Shown: positions 21,801 to 36,900 of the stretch, in pieces
Position numbering within the stretch: the stretch's first letter is position 1
How the letters are laid out: the number at the start of each line of letters is the position of its first letter
Assembly: GCA_013398615.1 (NCBI GenBank)
Contig: VZSR01003807.1
Location: forward strand, 6,328,935 to 6,392,934
Reading direction: 5' to 3'
Length of the DNA: 64,000 nucleotides
DNA from: Brachypodius melanocephalos
Taxonomy: Eukaryota > Chordata > Aves > Passeriformes > Pycnonotidae
The notes under the pieces: generated by a model
What the model was told of the DNA's origin: nothing
Databases searched by the model: none
The model's input: only the letters and a program-made list of their open reading frames with translations
Position numbers and translations under genes: made by a program

Positions 21801-24296
21801 ACAAGTCAGTTTACTTCTTCCTAGCTGTCACGGAGAGCCACAAGATCACACAACTTCCTCCTAGAAGACATGTGCTAAAATACACCATTTACAGAAAAAC
21901 TGGAAGTAGCTTTGGATTGGTAAAGAAAGCATCAAACAACAGAACAAAAATAATTCTATTTCATATAAACCAGAGTTAAGTAAGTGTTTGAACAGTTGCT
22001 AAGCAGCAGCAGGCTCTGTGCACATCACATCAGATTTTAATGTTTCACTGATATGTTAGAGAAAGTTTTGCAAAATTATCTGTCAAAAGTTTTCAACTAT
22101 TTAGCCATAATTCATCAAAAGTGCAGTTTGAAACCTTATTAACCAAGCACTGCAGCAACTAACACAAATACAGATGCTGTCGTGTCACAATACACATCTG
22201 TATTTTAGTCCTCTAGAGCAAAATAACAGACAACCAAATAACCGAGAAAGCTTTTAGATTTTGGCAGGGTCCTTTTCCCCTACGGACAGAACAGGCTGTC
22301 CCCACAAAACTGGTATTTACCAAACCTGACTCGATGATCAAATTACACTTTCTCTGGTATTCACAAAGTAGCGAATGCATGTGTCACAAAAAGCCACAAG
22401 AAATCCACAAAGTTGAAGAGTAACTCCAAGGATTCCCTTTACTTTCCAGATACCCCTTTCAGAAAGCACTCTCAGTTCCGTGATCTATATGTAAAAAGTC
22501 CCTTTTTTTATATGCATATTTAAAGAAGAAAATTTCACTCACAACAATTAAAATCACCTACAAATATGCAAGTAACACAAATAGTTGGTCCAGGATAGTA
22601 ATGATACTGATTACAATGTCTCAAAAGCAGGACCTTACTTATAATTGAGCTGGCAAACTAAAAGCATAATTTATGGCAAAATCCATACGCATGGAAAAAT
22701 AGAAAAAAAATTAGTTGCTTAAGAGAGAATTGTGCTCATTTAGATTAAGGCCACCACAGGTAACACTCATCTCACTTCTTTTTTCTTTCTTAATTAAAAA
22801 AGCAAATAAATACTAATGCAAAATAGTTAAAGTTTTACCAAAACAAAATATTTAAGGCCCTTCATTAAGTGCCCTAAGCAAATGATACTTCTAAATATTT
22901 AGACAGAAATCTAGTGGCTTCAATACAAAGAAAAGCTGGCTATTCAGTCAACTAAAAGTCTTCTGTCTTTCAACTCTTCAAAGTAATTCCAGAATTAACA
23001 CTCTGGCCTACTTTCTTTTGGGGAAAAAAAAGTAGAAAAAAATTCCTTTGAATATATATGCCTGAAATCTCTATGAGCCTTTTCAAATCAGGGGTGAAGG
23101 CCACTCATAGTTCCAGGTGCAAACAGTGAAGCTTGAGAACTCAGATTATTACATCTGTCAGCTGCCTCCTCTGGCACAAGGCCGGTGAAGAAGCCACCTT
23201 AGTCAGGAATGTACAGAACCGGCTCCTTTAGCTTCCCTGAAGACCACAAGTCCACAATCCCTATTCTTTCTCAGTGAAGATAAGATTATCACATGAATCT
23301 TTCTCTATGAAAAGACTACAAGATGCAAGTTAACTGTGGCAGCAAGAGTCAGCCTTGTATGCTCCTTTGCTAATGAAGTGCTTGAAGATTTAGGGTGAAA
23401 CCTTGTGAGAAAGTCAAACACACCAAAATCTACAGGATGTCTTGCAATTCTCACCACTCTGCTCTTAGACCCTACAATTCTGTTCTCTTTCTTGCTCTGG
23501 CCCTATTTGTGTGCCTCTTCTCTGTGGCAAATTCAAGAGATCAATCCATTAGAAGATAATACCTTTATTTTTTGTGGGATTTCTCTTTGTGTTTCAGCAG
23601 CGATGAGATGCTGCATAAGCTCAAACCATCTTGGATACATTTAACTGTATCACATCCCACAGACTGGAAGATCCTATCATGCAAAAAGCCTGAAAATGCA
23701 TTATTCTGAAATCAAAGATTTTACTACGAAATTGAAAGAAATAATAAACTAGGCTGACATAAATTACACCTTCTTTCCAAGAACTGTAATTAAATATCTG
23801 AATTACAGACCCTGTAAGCATGGCTAGACCAAAAGCTGAATTGGAGCAGTGAGTTATGGGCCATGTGTTGTTATTTCAGCAGCCAGCATTGGATCAGTGC
23901 TATGACTGGATCACTTTTATATCTCACTCCTATTATACTCCTATGGGACTACATATTAAACCAATTCTACACCCAGAACAGGTGCAGAAGAACAGCAACT
24001 GCCTAAAAAAAAAATCAAAAGCATTTCTAAGAAACATGTAAAAGCAGATTTCAGGAAGCACTAATCTCAATTCACAGAGCCTCAAAAAAGCTGTAATTAC
24101 ATAATCTAAAGCTGCTCTGTCTCAAACCACTTCCAACGGCATCCCAGACAAAACAGTCTTGATCTAGAATGTTTTCTAAACTTGGGCCCACGATTTTGAA
24201 TACTCTGCAATAAAAATCCACTCTATCTTCATAGAATTACTGATAAACTTGTTGACAAAGGTCAACAGATCCAAACACTATTCAAAGCGGGATTTT
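18841..24296 (-). other. TAB2: TAB2 first intron, unannotated stretch
   Basis: AT-rich intron. It includes a T13 run near 19.7 kb and the 12-bp palindrome at 20604-20635. No exon, RNA gene or transposon was recognised. Two overlapping frames at 19407-19765 have no domain and are taken as chance. Confidence 0.6.
20604..20635. repeat. Perfect 12-bp inverted repeat (cruciform/hairpin candidate)
   Basis: GTTACATGTAAT, 8-base loop GTAATGTA, then ATTACATGTAAC. The loop is itself made of the GTAAT word, so the site may have grown from GTAAT repeats. Confidence 0.85.
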
Positions 24297-24790
24297 ACTT
24301 CAGGTTTAAACCAGGTGCACAAGGCCTTGGGAAGCCAAATTCTGAAAAATCACAAGGATGGAGATTCCACTGGGTTTCTGTAAAATCTCCTCCACTGATT
24401 AATCACACTCACTAAGAACAACTTATTCTTTATATCCAATTGGGATTTCCCTTGTTGCAATCTATTACTTCTTGTCATTTTGTTTGCTACCTGAGAAAAG
24501 CATTCCTGCCCCATCTTGCCTGTAATTATAAATGTACATTAGTCCATCTTTAGACCTCCCTTCCTCACACTAAACATGCTGAGGTTCCTCAGCCTCTCCA
24601 CTGACATTGCTAACCATGTTATTTCCCTCAGCTGAAGTTGCTCCATTTGTCAGCATTTCTTGCAATGGCAGGCTCAAGGCTGTCAGATGCTGAAGAGAAG
24701 GAATAATCACATCTTCCAGCATGCTGCCTATGCTATTTCTTATGTTCATTCTGAAAAGCCCTTTTGCTTATCCTTTGACAAGCTGACTTA
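24297..24790 (-). mobile_element. CR1 LINE fragment (ORF2 end and 3'UTR)
   Basis: The plus strand reads as antisense CR1: AAGGATGGAGATTCCACTGG, CTTATTCTTTATATCCAATT, then CTGAGGTTCCTCAGCCTCTC, and farther right AATCACATCTTCCAGCATGC, equivalent to the family's block after the ORF2 terminus. It is diverged with no usable frame. Ends are approximate. Confidence 0.8.
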
Positions 24791-27700
24791 TTGAGAAGTA
24801 CATAAGGAGAAGCCCATTCACAGCTGCTGTTTGAAAGATGCTTTTTAAAAACAAGGTTAATTAACTTGATGTTTTACAGTGCTTTTGCACCAGCAGTTGT
24901 ATTATAAATCAAGTAAAGCTTGATATCTAAGCAAATACAGTAACTGGTATAGAAATACTTTTTCTCTACTTTTACATGTGTAATACACAAATATTCCACA
25001 TCTCCCTCTTCTGCCGAACACATAGAAAACCATTCAGGTTTGATAGCTGCCTACTTAAGAACTGAAGTGGGGAAAAACAGATAGTGAGAAATTAAAGTTA
25101 TGGATCTGAATGAGGTAGGAGGAGGAGTGATAGGAAAAATTTAAAGACCTCAGTGCAATTTGTGGCATTGAGTCCAAACTAAATTCCAACCTCTGTGCCA
25201 AGTATTTGTCTGCTACTGCTGGGCTTCATGCAAATCCTTAATCAGTAGCTTCTGTGAGTCCCAACACCTTTTTCCAGACCTTCAGATCCCTTTCCACTAA
25301 ATAGATGCTTACATACCTTAGTGGAAATTGGTTCCATTTGAGTAACTTATTTCTTTCTAGCTCTGACACATGTCCTTTCTAGACATCACAAGAACACATT
25401 TAAATATCTGAAACTAGAATTTTAAAATGCCAAACTTTTTAATGCCAAAAATCAAAGCCACTGCTAACATTATTTGCACAGCAGGAAAGTTTTTATGCCA
25501 GTATAGACAGTGGAAAAGCTTTTTCAATATCATATACTGAAGTTCAGAAAAAATTGTCAAACTCCAAATCTTCCCATGTCATCACAGCTGGCAGATCTTG
25601 CTCTGCCTTTTTGGATAAATGCAGGATGGCCATCTATTGGCTAAAAGAACAGTAAGCATTGAAAGTGGGAAAGCATATAGGTATCAAAAAGGGCTACTAT
25701 GAGTTGCTACTGGCACCAGTCATTATGGAACTAAGGAAAAAATAAAAATCCAAACCAAAACCAAATGTTTTCAGATGGACTTCTAGAATTCATTTTCCCC
25801 TCACTGCCCTGAAAAGCTGCCTCTTACCAACAAGGACTGGAAACTGCTACAATTTCCATAAAACAGAAGTTACCACCACGTTGCAAATAAATGGTTAGTT
25901 ATTTTAAATTAGGTTGTATAGTTAATTCCTTATGTGGAAATAAAAAGATTAAAAACATTTGAAATGCTCTGGCTTCCTCTTATCCTACAGATCTTCCAGA
26001 GGGCCTACTGCTAAGTCTCAAGACTGACATAAAATCCCTTTTGGTCATTACACAAGAAGTCCTCAGAACAAAAGCTTGGATGTCCTTCTATTTTACCCTA
26101 AAAGCTACGTTCAAACTGTAAAAAACGTCAGTGATCTGCCACTGGAAATGTTGCATCCTCATTTTGACACTGTCAGGGTACTCTTTTGCACATCTTAAAA
26201 AAGCAGTTCCCTCAGTGACTGAACCGAGAAGGCCTCTCCCACACTATTATCACACAGCAGTTCTAAGGACACTGACCAAGACATCTGAACCCTTTCACTG
26301 GGAGGCACAGAGGACAGATACAGCAGTTCAGGTGTGACAGTAACCAACTAAATCACACCAGGACAAATTTCCAAGACCTCACAGCAAGAATTTTGACAAT
26401 ACTGTGTTTTTTTATATCAGTGAGAGTTAGATACATTTAGAACGCATGATTGATTTCAGTCTTCCAAAGAATGCACTGCATTTGTCATAATTCAACACAG
26501 GTTATAATAAATAAATTAATAGATCTAGAGCCATTTAACTTCACGATGTTAAACCATATTCTGAATTATTTTCACTTCCTTCATTGTTTCAGCTATAGTA
26601 AAACCAATCCCTTTGTATTAGCACTGAGTACTATCAGGATTGATAGCTCAGTCAAAAGAACCCTAAATGCCACCGATAACACCAACCTGAGAGGCCCTGT
26701 ATTTTCAGGAACAAAACAAAATATTCTAGAATAATAAAATCTTCTGTGAACACTCCATTTCAGTCATGTGAATTTAGAATGAGGAATTATTAAATGCCCC
26801 TATGCATGGGTTAATAGTTAAGTAAGTATGGGTAATGGCAGAATAAAACACATTCTACCCACTATAATGTTTCATTGCAAACACTAATCTAACAATTAAT
26901 TACTTAAACTCTACAATATATGTAACTTGGCTTTTAAGAAAAGTATTCCTATGTCTCAATTTATAAGAGACAAAAAACAGCTCTTCCTGTAACTTAAAAT
27001 TCTATAAAGAAAATTCAATTACAAACAATACTGGATGTTAGAAATCTATTTCATATAGATTCAGCAAAGGAAACCACTATTAATTACAGCAAAATGCACT
27101 GCCCATATTCCTTTTTCCAACATCAGAAGAAATTCTGCATGAGTTGTCTTTACAGCTTCCCAACTACTGCGTAATTTTCTCAAATATCAGCGACTGTAAC
27201 AATTTCACTCTTGCACAGATCAGTAAGCTTACCCTCATATTAAAATTTCTCTTCAGTGCATAGGAAAGCTACAAACAGTCAGCAAAAAAACTGTCTACAA
27301 AGAACAGATTTGTGCTTCCTTTCCAAGCCACAAAATGTAGAAGTTTAGGAGTTGCTTTTTCCCCCCGCAACCTTTTTAATGAAACCTTAAACTTTGTGTA
27401 AGTAGAAAAAGCTCTTTGCAGTTGTTGCCACAGGGATAGTGAACTCTTAAAGGAATACACAAAGCACAAATTTCTACTGTAACACTACCTTTCACTTCTC
27501 AATTAATTTGTAATTGTTCAACTTTAACATTACATGATAAGTAATGCTGAACAAAAGCATTTAGAATACTAGTCTGTTTCAAAACCTAAGACTTCTCATT
27601 GTGCACGTATCTAAGCCCATTCCAGACGGATATTTGGAAACTGAATTCGGTAGAAGGCATTCCAAAGACTCATTACCAAATGAAATAAATGAAATTGGTT

Positions 27701-30650
27701 TACAACCACACAAGAGCTTAGATATTTGCCAACTTAGAGAGTAAAACCCATGAAATACTGCAGCATTTTTTTAAAAAATCCCAGAAATATACTGTTAGCT
27801 ACAAATGACTGAAGGAAGCCCACCTTAGCAGAATGATACCTGAGTATAAAGAAATATAATATCAGCTCTTAATTATTCAACACTGTATACTATGCACACC
27901 AATATGCAGAATTGCAAAATTTAGAAGCAAAGCATCACAAAGTTCTAACTAACTAGTCCAAGTAAGGAAAAATATTTGCCTTCTCCCCATCCCTCCCACC
28001 CCCCATTTATAACATAAGACTGAGAACTGAAGCTGACATATAAAATTATAAAAAAATCCAACCAAAAAATAAATTAAAGACTTGAATTGTTAGTGTACAG
28101 GACATTTGACAAGCAATAGGACAGCCAAAGTTTCAGGACAAAGAATGAAAGCATTTTTACGCTTTCTTTCCCAAGGGGAGCTATAGCTACATAGATTCAG
28201 CAAAGACCCATAACTACATAAGAAAGAATTCTAAAGAAATTGCATATTATCTCATGAAATCTTAAATCTGTTCTTCAAATCTTCTAGTTTCTTATCATAT
28301 CTACTAAAAATTGTGAATTTCATTTCTTGTAAGACTTTCTGTTGCTCTCGCCTTCAAAATTAAAGATTGAATGAACTACAGGAACACCAATGTGGTTGAA
28401 GATGGAAGCAACTATCTCAGCATTACATACATTCCAAGTAGACAGCATAAAAAAGGAGAGGATGTCTTGATTTCACAGTTCTTCAATTTTCTAATGATCC
28501 ATAGTAGTTCAAATCAGTTTATGCAAAGAATAGCAAATCTTACACAGAACTGTCAAGACAGGTTTTATAGACATATTTTGACAACATAAATATATCAGAG
28601 CAAAATCCATAATTATCCTTTTTCCCCTTCCACAGTCAAACTGTGCTAATAAAAGCTGTATCTGTGTGAAGAATATTTTGCCAGCACAGTACAACTGTAC
28701 CTAGAATACACAGATTAAGCTATAGTTTCACAACACTTTTTCCACTGCAGTACCAGCTTAAGCAGTCCTCATTCCTCAGCTGTGCTGGCACAACTGTTTG
28801 TGCAGCTGAGCAGTGAGGCCAGTCAGGGAATCGATCCAGGTTAAAAATAATATTTTTCTGATGGTAAATTCCACAATCTGGTTTGCTGCAAAGCCACCTG
28901 GCACATTAACTAGTTACACCAGCACAACTGAGGGGCAAGGCAGGAATAAGAAGCTAAGGTCAGGGCAGCCCATGCTAGTGCTGACATGGAAAGAAATGCT
29001 CATGAAACTACACTCTTGGTCTTTAAATGTTTTGGCATTCTGTGATTAAGTGCATTACCCAACTACTGCAGAATAAAAGGGAATACTAACTACTACCTCA
29101 CAAGCATCTTAAAAAAAAAAAAAAAAAAGTTTCCACTTGCTTTTCAAGAAATGTTATGCAAGGGCTACAAGAAATTCTCTTAGAAATACATTTAAAACAG
29201 AAGTTTCAAACTGCCTCCCCCCATCCCCCTGCCACCACAACTTCCTGTCTGTGGAAGAAGTGTATTTTATCATTTACTGTTTCTTTCATTAGTTCACACA
29301 CAAAACTTGATCTTGGTTCTCTATCCTACAGACAAAGGTGCAAAATGTAACTCCATTTGTCCTCTTAACAAATCCTAGGCAATGGAAAAGCAGGGCAAAA
29401 TAAACCATTAACTATGATGGTAACAACTGTTTACAGCACCTTTGTATGGATGCAAATTTTCTGTGCTTCAGAAAACTGTGCTACAGTAACAAGACTAAAA
29501 CATACAACTCACCTCACAACACTGGCTATCCTATTTGTGTAAGGGCTACACCATAGTTCCTTGGTCAGATTTTAACTTCAGCAGCAATAGGACAAGACTT
29601 TCTTTCTGTTAGTGATCTACTTTACTCCAAGTTTATTCAAAAAGCTGTCTACAAGGCCATGAAAAGGGACCAACCCTTGTTGGCTGTGCTCTATTGATAC
29701 AAGCACTTCCTATCTTCTGCACGAGCTATTGGCATACAAATACTCAAGTTCACAACTACATGGATAAGGCTTCCTGACAGAAGCTGGTTTATTTCATGTT
29801 AGCATGGCACGGAGCCATACTCCACACACACAGCACATGTCTCAACCATGTTCAAAAGAAGCATCCCTGGCACACAACCTTCTACTTCCTGCTGGTTACA
29901 GCACAATTTTTGAGACTACTGCAGTTAATATTGGAAAAAAGTATGCTTTTACTTTTTCTTAAAAGGAAAAAACCACTAATTCTGGGAACATTCTATTATT
30001 TAATTTTATATCTGATTCACATATACATACCTCACACTTAGACAAGTCTCTGAACATGTATCAGAAAAGTCAATAAATTAAATCTGTCATTCCAAACATT
30101 TAAATTTAAAATCTATGCAACAGCTATGTCCAACTTTTGTAGCTTCCTTCTATGAATTTGCTTCAAAGCATTCATAAGACATTTTTAACACTATTAAGTT
30201 AGAGAATAAGGAATTTTTTTCTTTCACCTGTTAACTTCAGATTTTTCATCATATATTTTTCAAAGTACAGTTCATAATTTTTGATAAGAAATACTGTAAT
30301 TGAAGAATAAGCCTTATAATACCGATTTGGAAGAATTTTTAATGCCAAGTACACATTGTACTCTTTCCAGCCATGGCTGGGCAGGGTACTTCTTAGAGAT
30401 GGGTCATGAGGACAGGCCTTGTTTAGTACTTTGATTCCTTATTTACCTCCCAACAGATACTACAATATATGGCAAACCAGTAACAATAATACATGAAAGC
30501 CTTTTGACTCTGGACTACTTTTTTTTAAAAAAACCCAACCAAACAAAACCAAACCTCAAGGAGGAATGACTGTAGTGTCAAACACTGACACAGGCTTAAT
30601 TAAGTTTAAGATGGAATTCCCCTCTCACCTGAATACAACCTAGCACAAAA
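24791..30650 (-). other. TAB2: TAB2 first intron, unannotated stretch
   Basis: AT-rich intron with no recognised exon or transposon. An A18 run sits at about 29,111-29,128. A somewhat GC-richer patch at about 28,740-28,980 was inspected and not identified. Confidence 0.6.
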
Positions 30651-30905
30651 TCAGTCAGGTTGGAAAGGACCACAGGGGGTCATCTGGTCCAAAATCCTTG
30701 CTCAGGCAGGATCATCCTAGAGCACATGGCACAGGATTGGGTCCAGATGGTTCCTGAATATCATCAGGAAGGAGACTCCAGAGCCTCTCTGGGCAATTCA
30801 TTCCAGTGCTCAGTCACCCTCACAGTAAAGTTCTTCCTCATGTTCAGGTGGAACTTCCTCTACATCAGTTTCTGCCCTTTGCCTCCTGCTCTATTGCTTA
30901 TCCCC
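30651..30905 (-). mobile_element. CR1 LINE 3' end fragment
   Basis: Plus strand shows antisense CR1: CAGGTTGGAAAGGACCACAG, GGGTCATCTGGTCCAAAATC, GGAGACTCCAGAGCCTCTCT, CAATTCATTCCAGTGCTCAG and AAGTTCTTCCTCATGTTCAG. The terminal short repeats are missing on the left. It is less diverged than the 15.6 and 24.3 kb copies, so probably younger. The open frames over this segment are antisense CR1 and not genes. Confidence 0.93.
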
Positions 30906-33900
30906 TCCCAGGAGTTAAGGTTGTGCAATTCCCAATCTATTCAAATAAAAACCAGCCAGAAACATGCACTTCTTCAGCAATTAAGAGACATAAAAGAACG
31001 ATAAGCAGTGCATTTGTCAGACCTTGCCCAAGTGACCCCAAACTACTGATGATCTTGTGGTATAACTGCAGTAGCCCATATCATGAAGGAAACACCACAG
31101 TGAAGTTTTGAGACAGTAGTCTGGCTTCTCATCTGGTCTGAACACACCTCTTCAGGGGTCAGGCTTCACTGCACTACTGTTACAGTATAAATTCTTATAA
31201 AATCATGGTCAAGCTGTAGCCTCTGGGAACCCACAAAGACACTTTATTTAGGTACTTGTTCTAGCACCTTACCTGGTCTTGTATTACTCTGATAAAGAGT
31301 CATGAATTTTGATGTGACCAAATACATCACCCAACACAAATACTGCCTGTTGATCTCACACAAAAAGTAAACTGTTTATATAAAAATGCACATTTCCTCT
31401 TACATATGTCTTACTGTACCATTACGGTAACACAGATGGGCCTAAACTAATCTACACCTTCTCAGAAGATCCTACAATGAGTAGCTGAGCAAAGAACAGC
31501 AGCCTGCTGTCACACCCCACTCCAGAGCTCTTTTGGCAAGTGTCCTGCACCACATCTTGTTGTGCAAAGGTCCGAGAAAAATCATTTAACAGGACATTAT
31601 CTATTAAAAGCTAGCAAGTTACCTTCAGTGAAGTTTCTTCATCTATTTATCATTTACCAGTCATTTTTCTGTGCCCTCCTCACACCTCCAAGCCAGCCTG
31701 GCTCAACAAGTTGCTGCTGCCACCTGCCAGAAGAGCTTTACTCTCTTTTCTCTATCACAAAAAACTTCTCCTGCTCACTGGACATTTGAAAAGGGGAAGT
31801 CCCTTTGCTAGGTGATCAGAAAGTAATTATCTGGCAGGTAAGAGGCAGTCTGAATTTGTCTGTAGCAAATGGAGCTGGTTAAAAGAGGTATCTAAGAAGT
31901 CCCAATACAATCCCACGTGTATGGGAAAATAAACTTGGCTTGTTAACAGGAGGGGATTCTTAGACTGGCACTGTATTATTTCCAGTGACAGAACAAGCAA
32001 AATGACTGCTGAACTCTGAAAGCCAACTAGCCTGTTGCTAGTTATAAATAAAGCCCACCTACCGTTATCATCAACAAAACTAACCATGTCAATATTGCTT
32101 AGAGAAAACATAAGAAGTTGGTTCCTCAAGTGCACTGTTCTCACACACACATTTAAAGACACTCAGGTCTTTGAAAATAAAACTCTTAGCTGACTTTAGG
32201 AACCTTCTAGAATTCTTGGTCTTGCATCCCTTTCCAATGGAAATAATAGTCTGAAGTACTGAATTAATACGAAGTAAAGATCACACATATCTAATTTCAA
32301 GCTTTCAATGAATCTCCAAGGAGTTGAAACAAACTACTCCAGTGTTAGCAACTGTGCTAGTACCCATCAGTCTAATAAAAGAACAGAAAACCAATTCATC
32401 TGTCCACTAAATTCCTTCAAACATGAATTAAGTCTCCTGAAGTTGCAAGTGAACTAAGGCATGAAGCGTGAACAAAGTAACTGTACAGCTATCTGGTAAT
32501 TCATAAAGATAACTTCCACCAGAGTGCCATGGTGATGCACTAGCCTAAACTGGTACTTCATCACTCCATTGTGAAAACTCCTCAGAACACTAAACATTCG
32601 GTTGGGTAGTTTTACATTTTTAACTTTATGACAAATGTAATTTTAGATTAATTGCAGTCAGCATGAAGCTGACTAGAAGTGTTTCAAATTTCAGTTTTAA
32701 AAGTAATAAACAGTCATTAATACAGACAACCACATATAAACGGGCTCTGGTTTTCTGGAAGATTTCAGAAGAAGTCTGAAAGACGAAAGAAAGAAATTCT
32801 TATCAGTACAATTTCTTTTCCTTTCCTTCACTTTATTTCATCGGACACAATCAGCAGTTATATCAGCTATGTTTTGCAGCCTTGAAGGACAGAAGATTGT
32901 ATTTTAAGAATATTGAAATTCTAACTTCAGTACTGGGCAGCACCATGCAGCTCATTGCAAAACCACTGGAGTTGGCAGAGTGTTTCTTCTCCTACTTACT
33001 CCTGTCATTTCTTCATGCACATCCTACCAGTGAACAAAAATTATATTCAGACACCAACACTTTTATTACCTTATATCCCTTTTAAGCTAATCTCTTATCT
33101 GTTAAAGAGCAAGCTTGCCACAGTCAGCAAGACCAAACCAGGTAAAGATGTAGTTTAAAATAGGTCTGGCACTGGAGGCTGGAAGAAAATGTTAAAAAAA
33201 GGTACAGAAAGAACACAGTGCAGATTGCTTTGTACAACACTCAGGTAAATAAAGAAAGGAGGAGAAAGGTCCTGAGAAACAACCCACAAATAAGAAATAA
33301 AATCTCACATAGCAAACATCCAGTTTAAACTGCAGATCTTTGGAGAGGGACAGATGAGCCAATAATGCCTACTAGAAACAGGCTTTGACCACTCTCTGTT
33401 AAATTCCTTTAACTTAATATATTGATCTAAATCCTACCAGGTATTGTATAAAATGACAACACTTTCAATATAAAAGTCCATATGCCTGCCTACAATGGCT
33501 TGCTGATCCAGTTCTTGGCAATTACATTTTCTCTTGAAAGATACGTTTTACTGGCTGCTCTGACAAAACTTTTATCTCCCTCAAAACATAAGACACCAAC
33601 ATAATAAGACTCAAAGCTCAGACTCTCCCACTCTAATTCCAGCAATTTCCAGCATCTTAAATTTCATTCTCTAAGTCCAAGCTGCCAAGAGAAAACTGCT
33701 ACCTACATGAAGCTGTATAATGCATCTTGCATGAAGGGGATAATAAAAACAAGAAAATCCCTTTTTGTCAAGGAAAAAAGTAAGCACATATGATCCTAAC
33801 CAAGAAAAGAGGAGTAAAAAATTCAGAACAGATTATCAGATAACACTTCCCCATGCACACACAGACTCATGTTCCTAACTTGCTACTTGCACAAATAAAA

Positions 33901-36900
33901 GCAAATGCCTGCTTTTTATGTATGACATAAAAAGTAAAAAACCAAGTATCTGAAAGATATAATCTGGTCCCTTAACAGAGCAAAGATACTTACAACATCA
34001 CTATCCCTAACAGCCAAAGAAAAATGAAAGAAATAGAAAAACTTCTCCCTTACGAACATTTGTGCCTTCAAAAGAAAAGTTAAAATATTGGTGTAAAGAA
34101 GCTACCAATTCCTTTCACTCTTTTAAAAAGTGAAGAAATTCAATTAGGAGATTCAATAAATTATTTAAGCCTAATTGAAAACCAGTTTGCTCAGAATATG
34201 CAGGCAGAAAATTAGGTTTTTCAGCTTTTCAAAGAAAATAGTCTCATCTGTCTTTACACTGTTCACACAGACCGTATTTCTTTTTGCTCAAGAGCAGCTT
34301 CAATTAAAACGTTTCATTACAGATAATAACCATTTCAACACACTCATAACTACACTTCAATCCAGAAAACAAAGTCAATATACTAAAATGTATACCTGTC
34401 ACGGTGTAAATTTTTATCAAACTGAAAGGCAGAAGTGAAAGAAAATCATGTTTTTTGCTAAAGACTTTGATTGCATAGAAAATGACAGGCTAATGCAATC
34501 AGTCATATGCTTCTCTTATTTTAATGAAATATAAAGCAGATTTGTTCTAACAGAGGCAAACAGTTTTGGTTTTTTTAAGGATCTGGGGACATGTCCACCC
34601 AAGAGTTTATTCATAGGGGTCATATTTTGAGAACAGCAAGCTCAAAGATACATTAATAACCAAATGTACAATTAAAAGATATGCTTGATGATCGAATAGA
34701 TCTTTGGTTTTGCGCATTGCTACACTTCACTTCACCCATATTTTCCTGAGAAAATGACTACAATTACTAAAGAAAATTCCTTGGATTTTTCTTGCTAGGC
34801 TTCTAATCCAAAATAAACTCTCCTTATTTCATTTTGCCATGCTTTAAAGTTTTTGCAATTACATGTGAAACTGGGACAGTAGAACAAGCCTCAAGGAAGC
34901 ATTAAATGCAACTCTTTCACTCTCCTCTGGCATGACCACTAATGCCTTGTCCTGCACACTCTGAAATGGTGAAATCACTTCTGGTTAACTCCCATTCCAT
35001 AGAGGTGGGTAGGTGGAAAGAGGCTAATGAGTAAAGAAAAATATCCACCCACTCTTTGGAAGTACACTGATCATTTTGAAAACACTTGCACCTTCCACAG
35101 TATAATGGTATCACCTACCACTACTTGAAGAGTTGAAACAGTAAAATGTGTACCCACTATCAGACACTTGGCTACCGCTTAGAAAGGCCCATGGTCCTAT
35201 GTCCCACAGAAAGAGATGCAAGCAGAATGAAAGGTCTGAAGCACCTGGGCCAGGGAATAGGTAGTTAGATAACTAAGCAGCCAAGTACCGACTTCTGACT
35301 TCCAACTTTCCCTCCTGTTCCCTAATGATAAACTTCTCATTTATGCTGCGTGACTCACCTTGAGAAACATCTCAGTTTATTTCATGAACTTTGAGATTTG
35401 ATTTAATTTCCCAGCAACCCTCATGGTATTCTCTTCTGATCAAGGAGCACAGAGGATTGTCTCACACACTTTTGGGCTGTTTGAATACTTCCCTTTACTT
35501 CTGGGCTGGCTCAGTATTTTCTTTTCCATTTTTCAACCCTTTACAAAACTCAAACAATTTCTTTAATTGATGGGAGAGGTGCCACTGGAAAAGCTGGTGT
35601 TTGCGTAAATACCTACTGCAAGCCAGACTGGCAAAAAAAAAATTACTTTTTCATCTTAATCAACATTGCTTACCAATATATCATTTACCCATAATATTTT
35701 AATGACAGTAAGGCTGGGTATTTCAGCCACTCCTTAAAATGCAGTTCCAAAACAATTCAATACAGCCACTGCCATTCCCCTGTTCCCAGGCATGCATTCC
35801 CCCTCTCCCTCCCCTCCTGTGAGTGCCCAATTCTGGCACTCATCTGATTCTGCAGCAAGCCAGTTCATGGAGCAAAATCAGAACAGGGAATAATGTCGTG
35901 TTAATCTTCTGCTAGTTTATCTTTGAGTCAGATGAATGCCAGGGTGAACACCGGGAAAGAAGCAGAGCCAACTTACACTGATTTACAAATCACACTCTTA
36001 ACATTTCCTAAGGACAATCTTGGAGGGAGGGAGAAAAATCAAGGCTCTACTCAACACTAAATCAGACTTTTCTGCTTTTACATTACCTTAGCACTAGAAT
36101 AAACATTGAAAAAATTTTAAAAACTAGCCCAATCACTCAAAGCTGCTTCTGGCAGCTGTTACAAACAAGCAACAATACAGTCCCGTAGGATAAGAGGAAG
36201 AAGGAAACATACAAGTTCTAGAGAAGCAATACAAAGGATAAATAACAGCAAACCACTTCCTTCAATTGGTAGCAGCTATAATTGGAAACAACTCTGTCAA
36301 AACACAGCACCTGAACTGAAAGGCAGTGAAGAAGTTTCAGAAAGATTGGTACGACAACACCAAGAGAGAAAAGAAAGAGAGAACCTCCCACCAAGAGTTA
36401 GAGAAGAAAAGACCTTTAGCTATTTAAGACAGTACCATAAGCCAAAAAATGGCCACAGAACTCCCCTTTTCTGACAATCCTCTCCTCTAGAAATGCAATT
36501 GAGATCCTTGGATACAAAGGGTGTCCATATTAGGAACAAACTCACAGCTGGGCTGCCATAGTTTTAGGCTAACAGAGCTTTACTTTGTATCTGCAGTTAT
36601 CTTCACCTGTGAAACTGCACTGGCAGAAATCCCTGGGGTAATGGTGGAGGACTTTTGACAGCTGCCAGGAAAAAGGGGGAAAGAAAGGGTGAAGTGTGCT
36701 CATGGAAAACTACATCTTGTTTTCTCTTTCTTCTCTATTTGTTCCCAAACCAACACATATAAGGACAAACCCAAGATCACCACTGCAATATTTGGGAGGA
36801 AGCCTCTAGTTTCCACTTATTTTCTGCCAAATTCATCGTAGAAGACAAAAATAAACAAAAATCCATCCATTAACCTGGGAAAAAACCCTCCACCAACACC

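Noticed and set aside
30660..31111. Plus-strand frames of 114 and 101 codons
   Set aside because: The first part is antisense CR1 sequence, so these are not genes.
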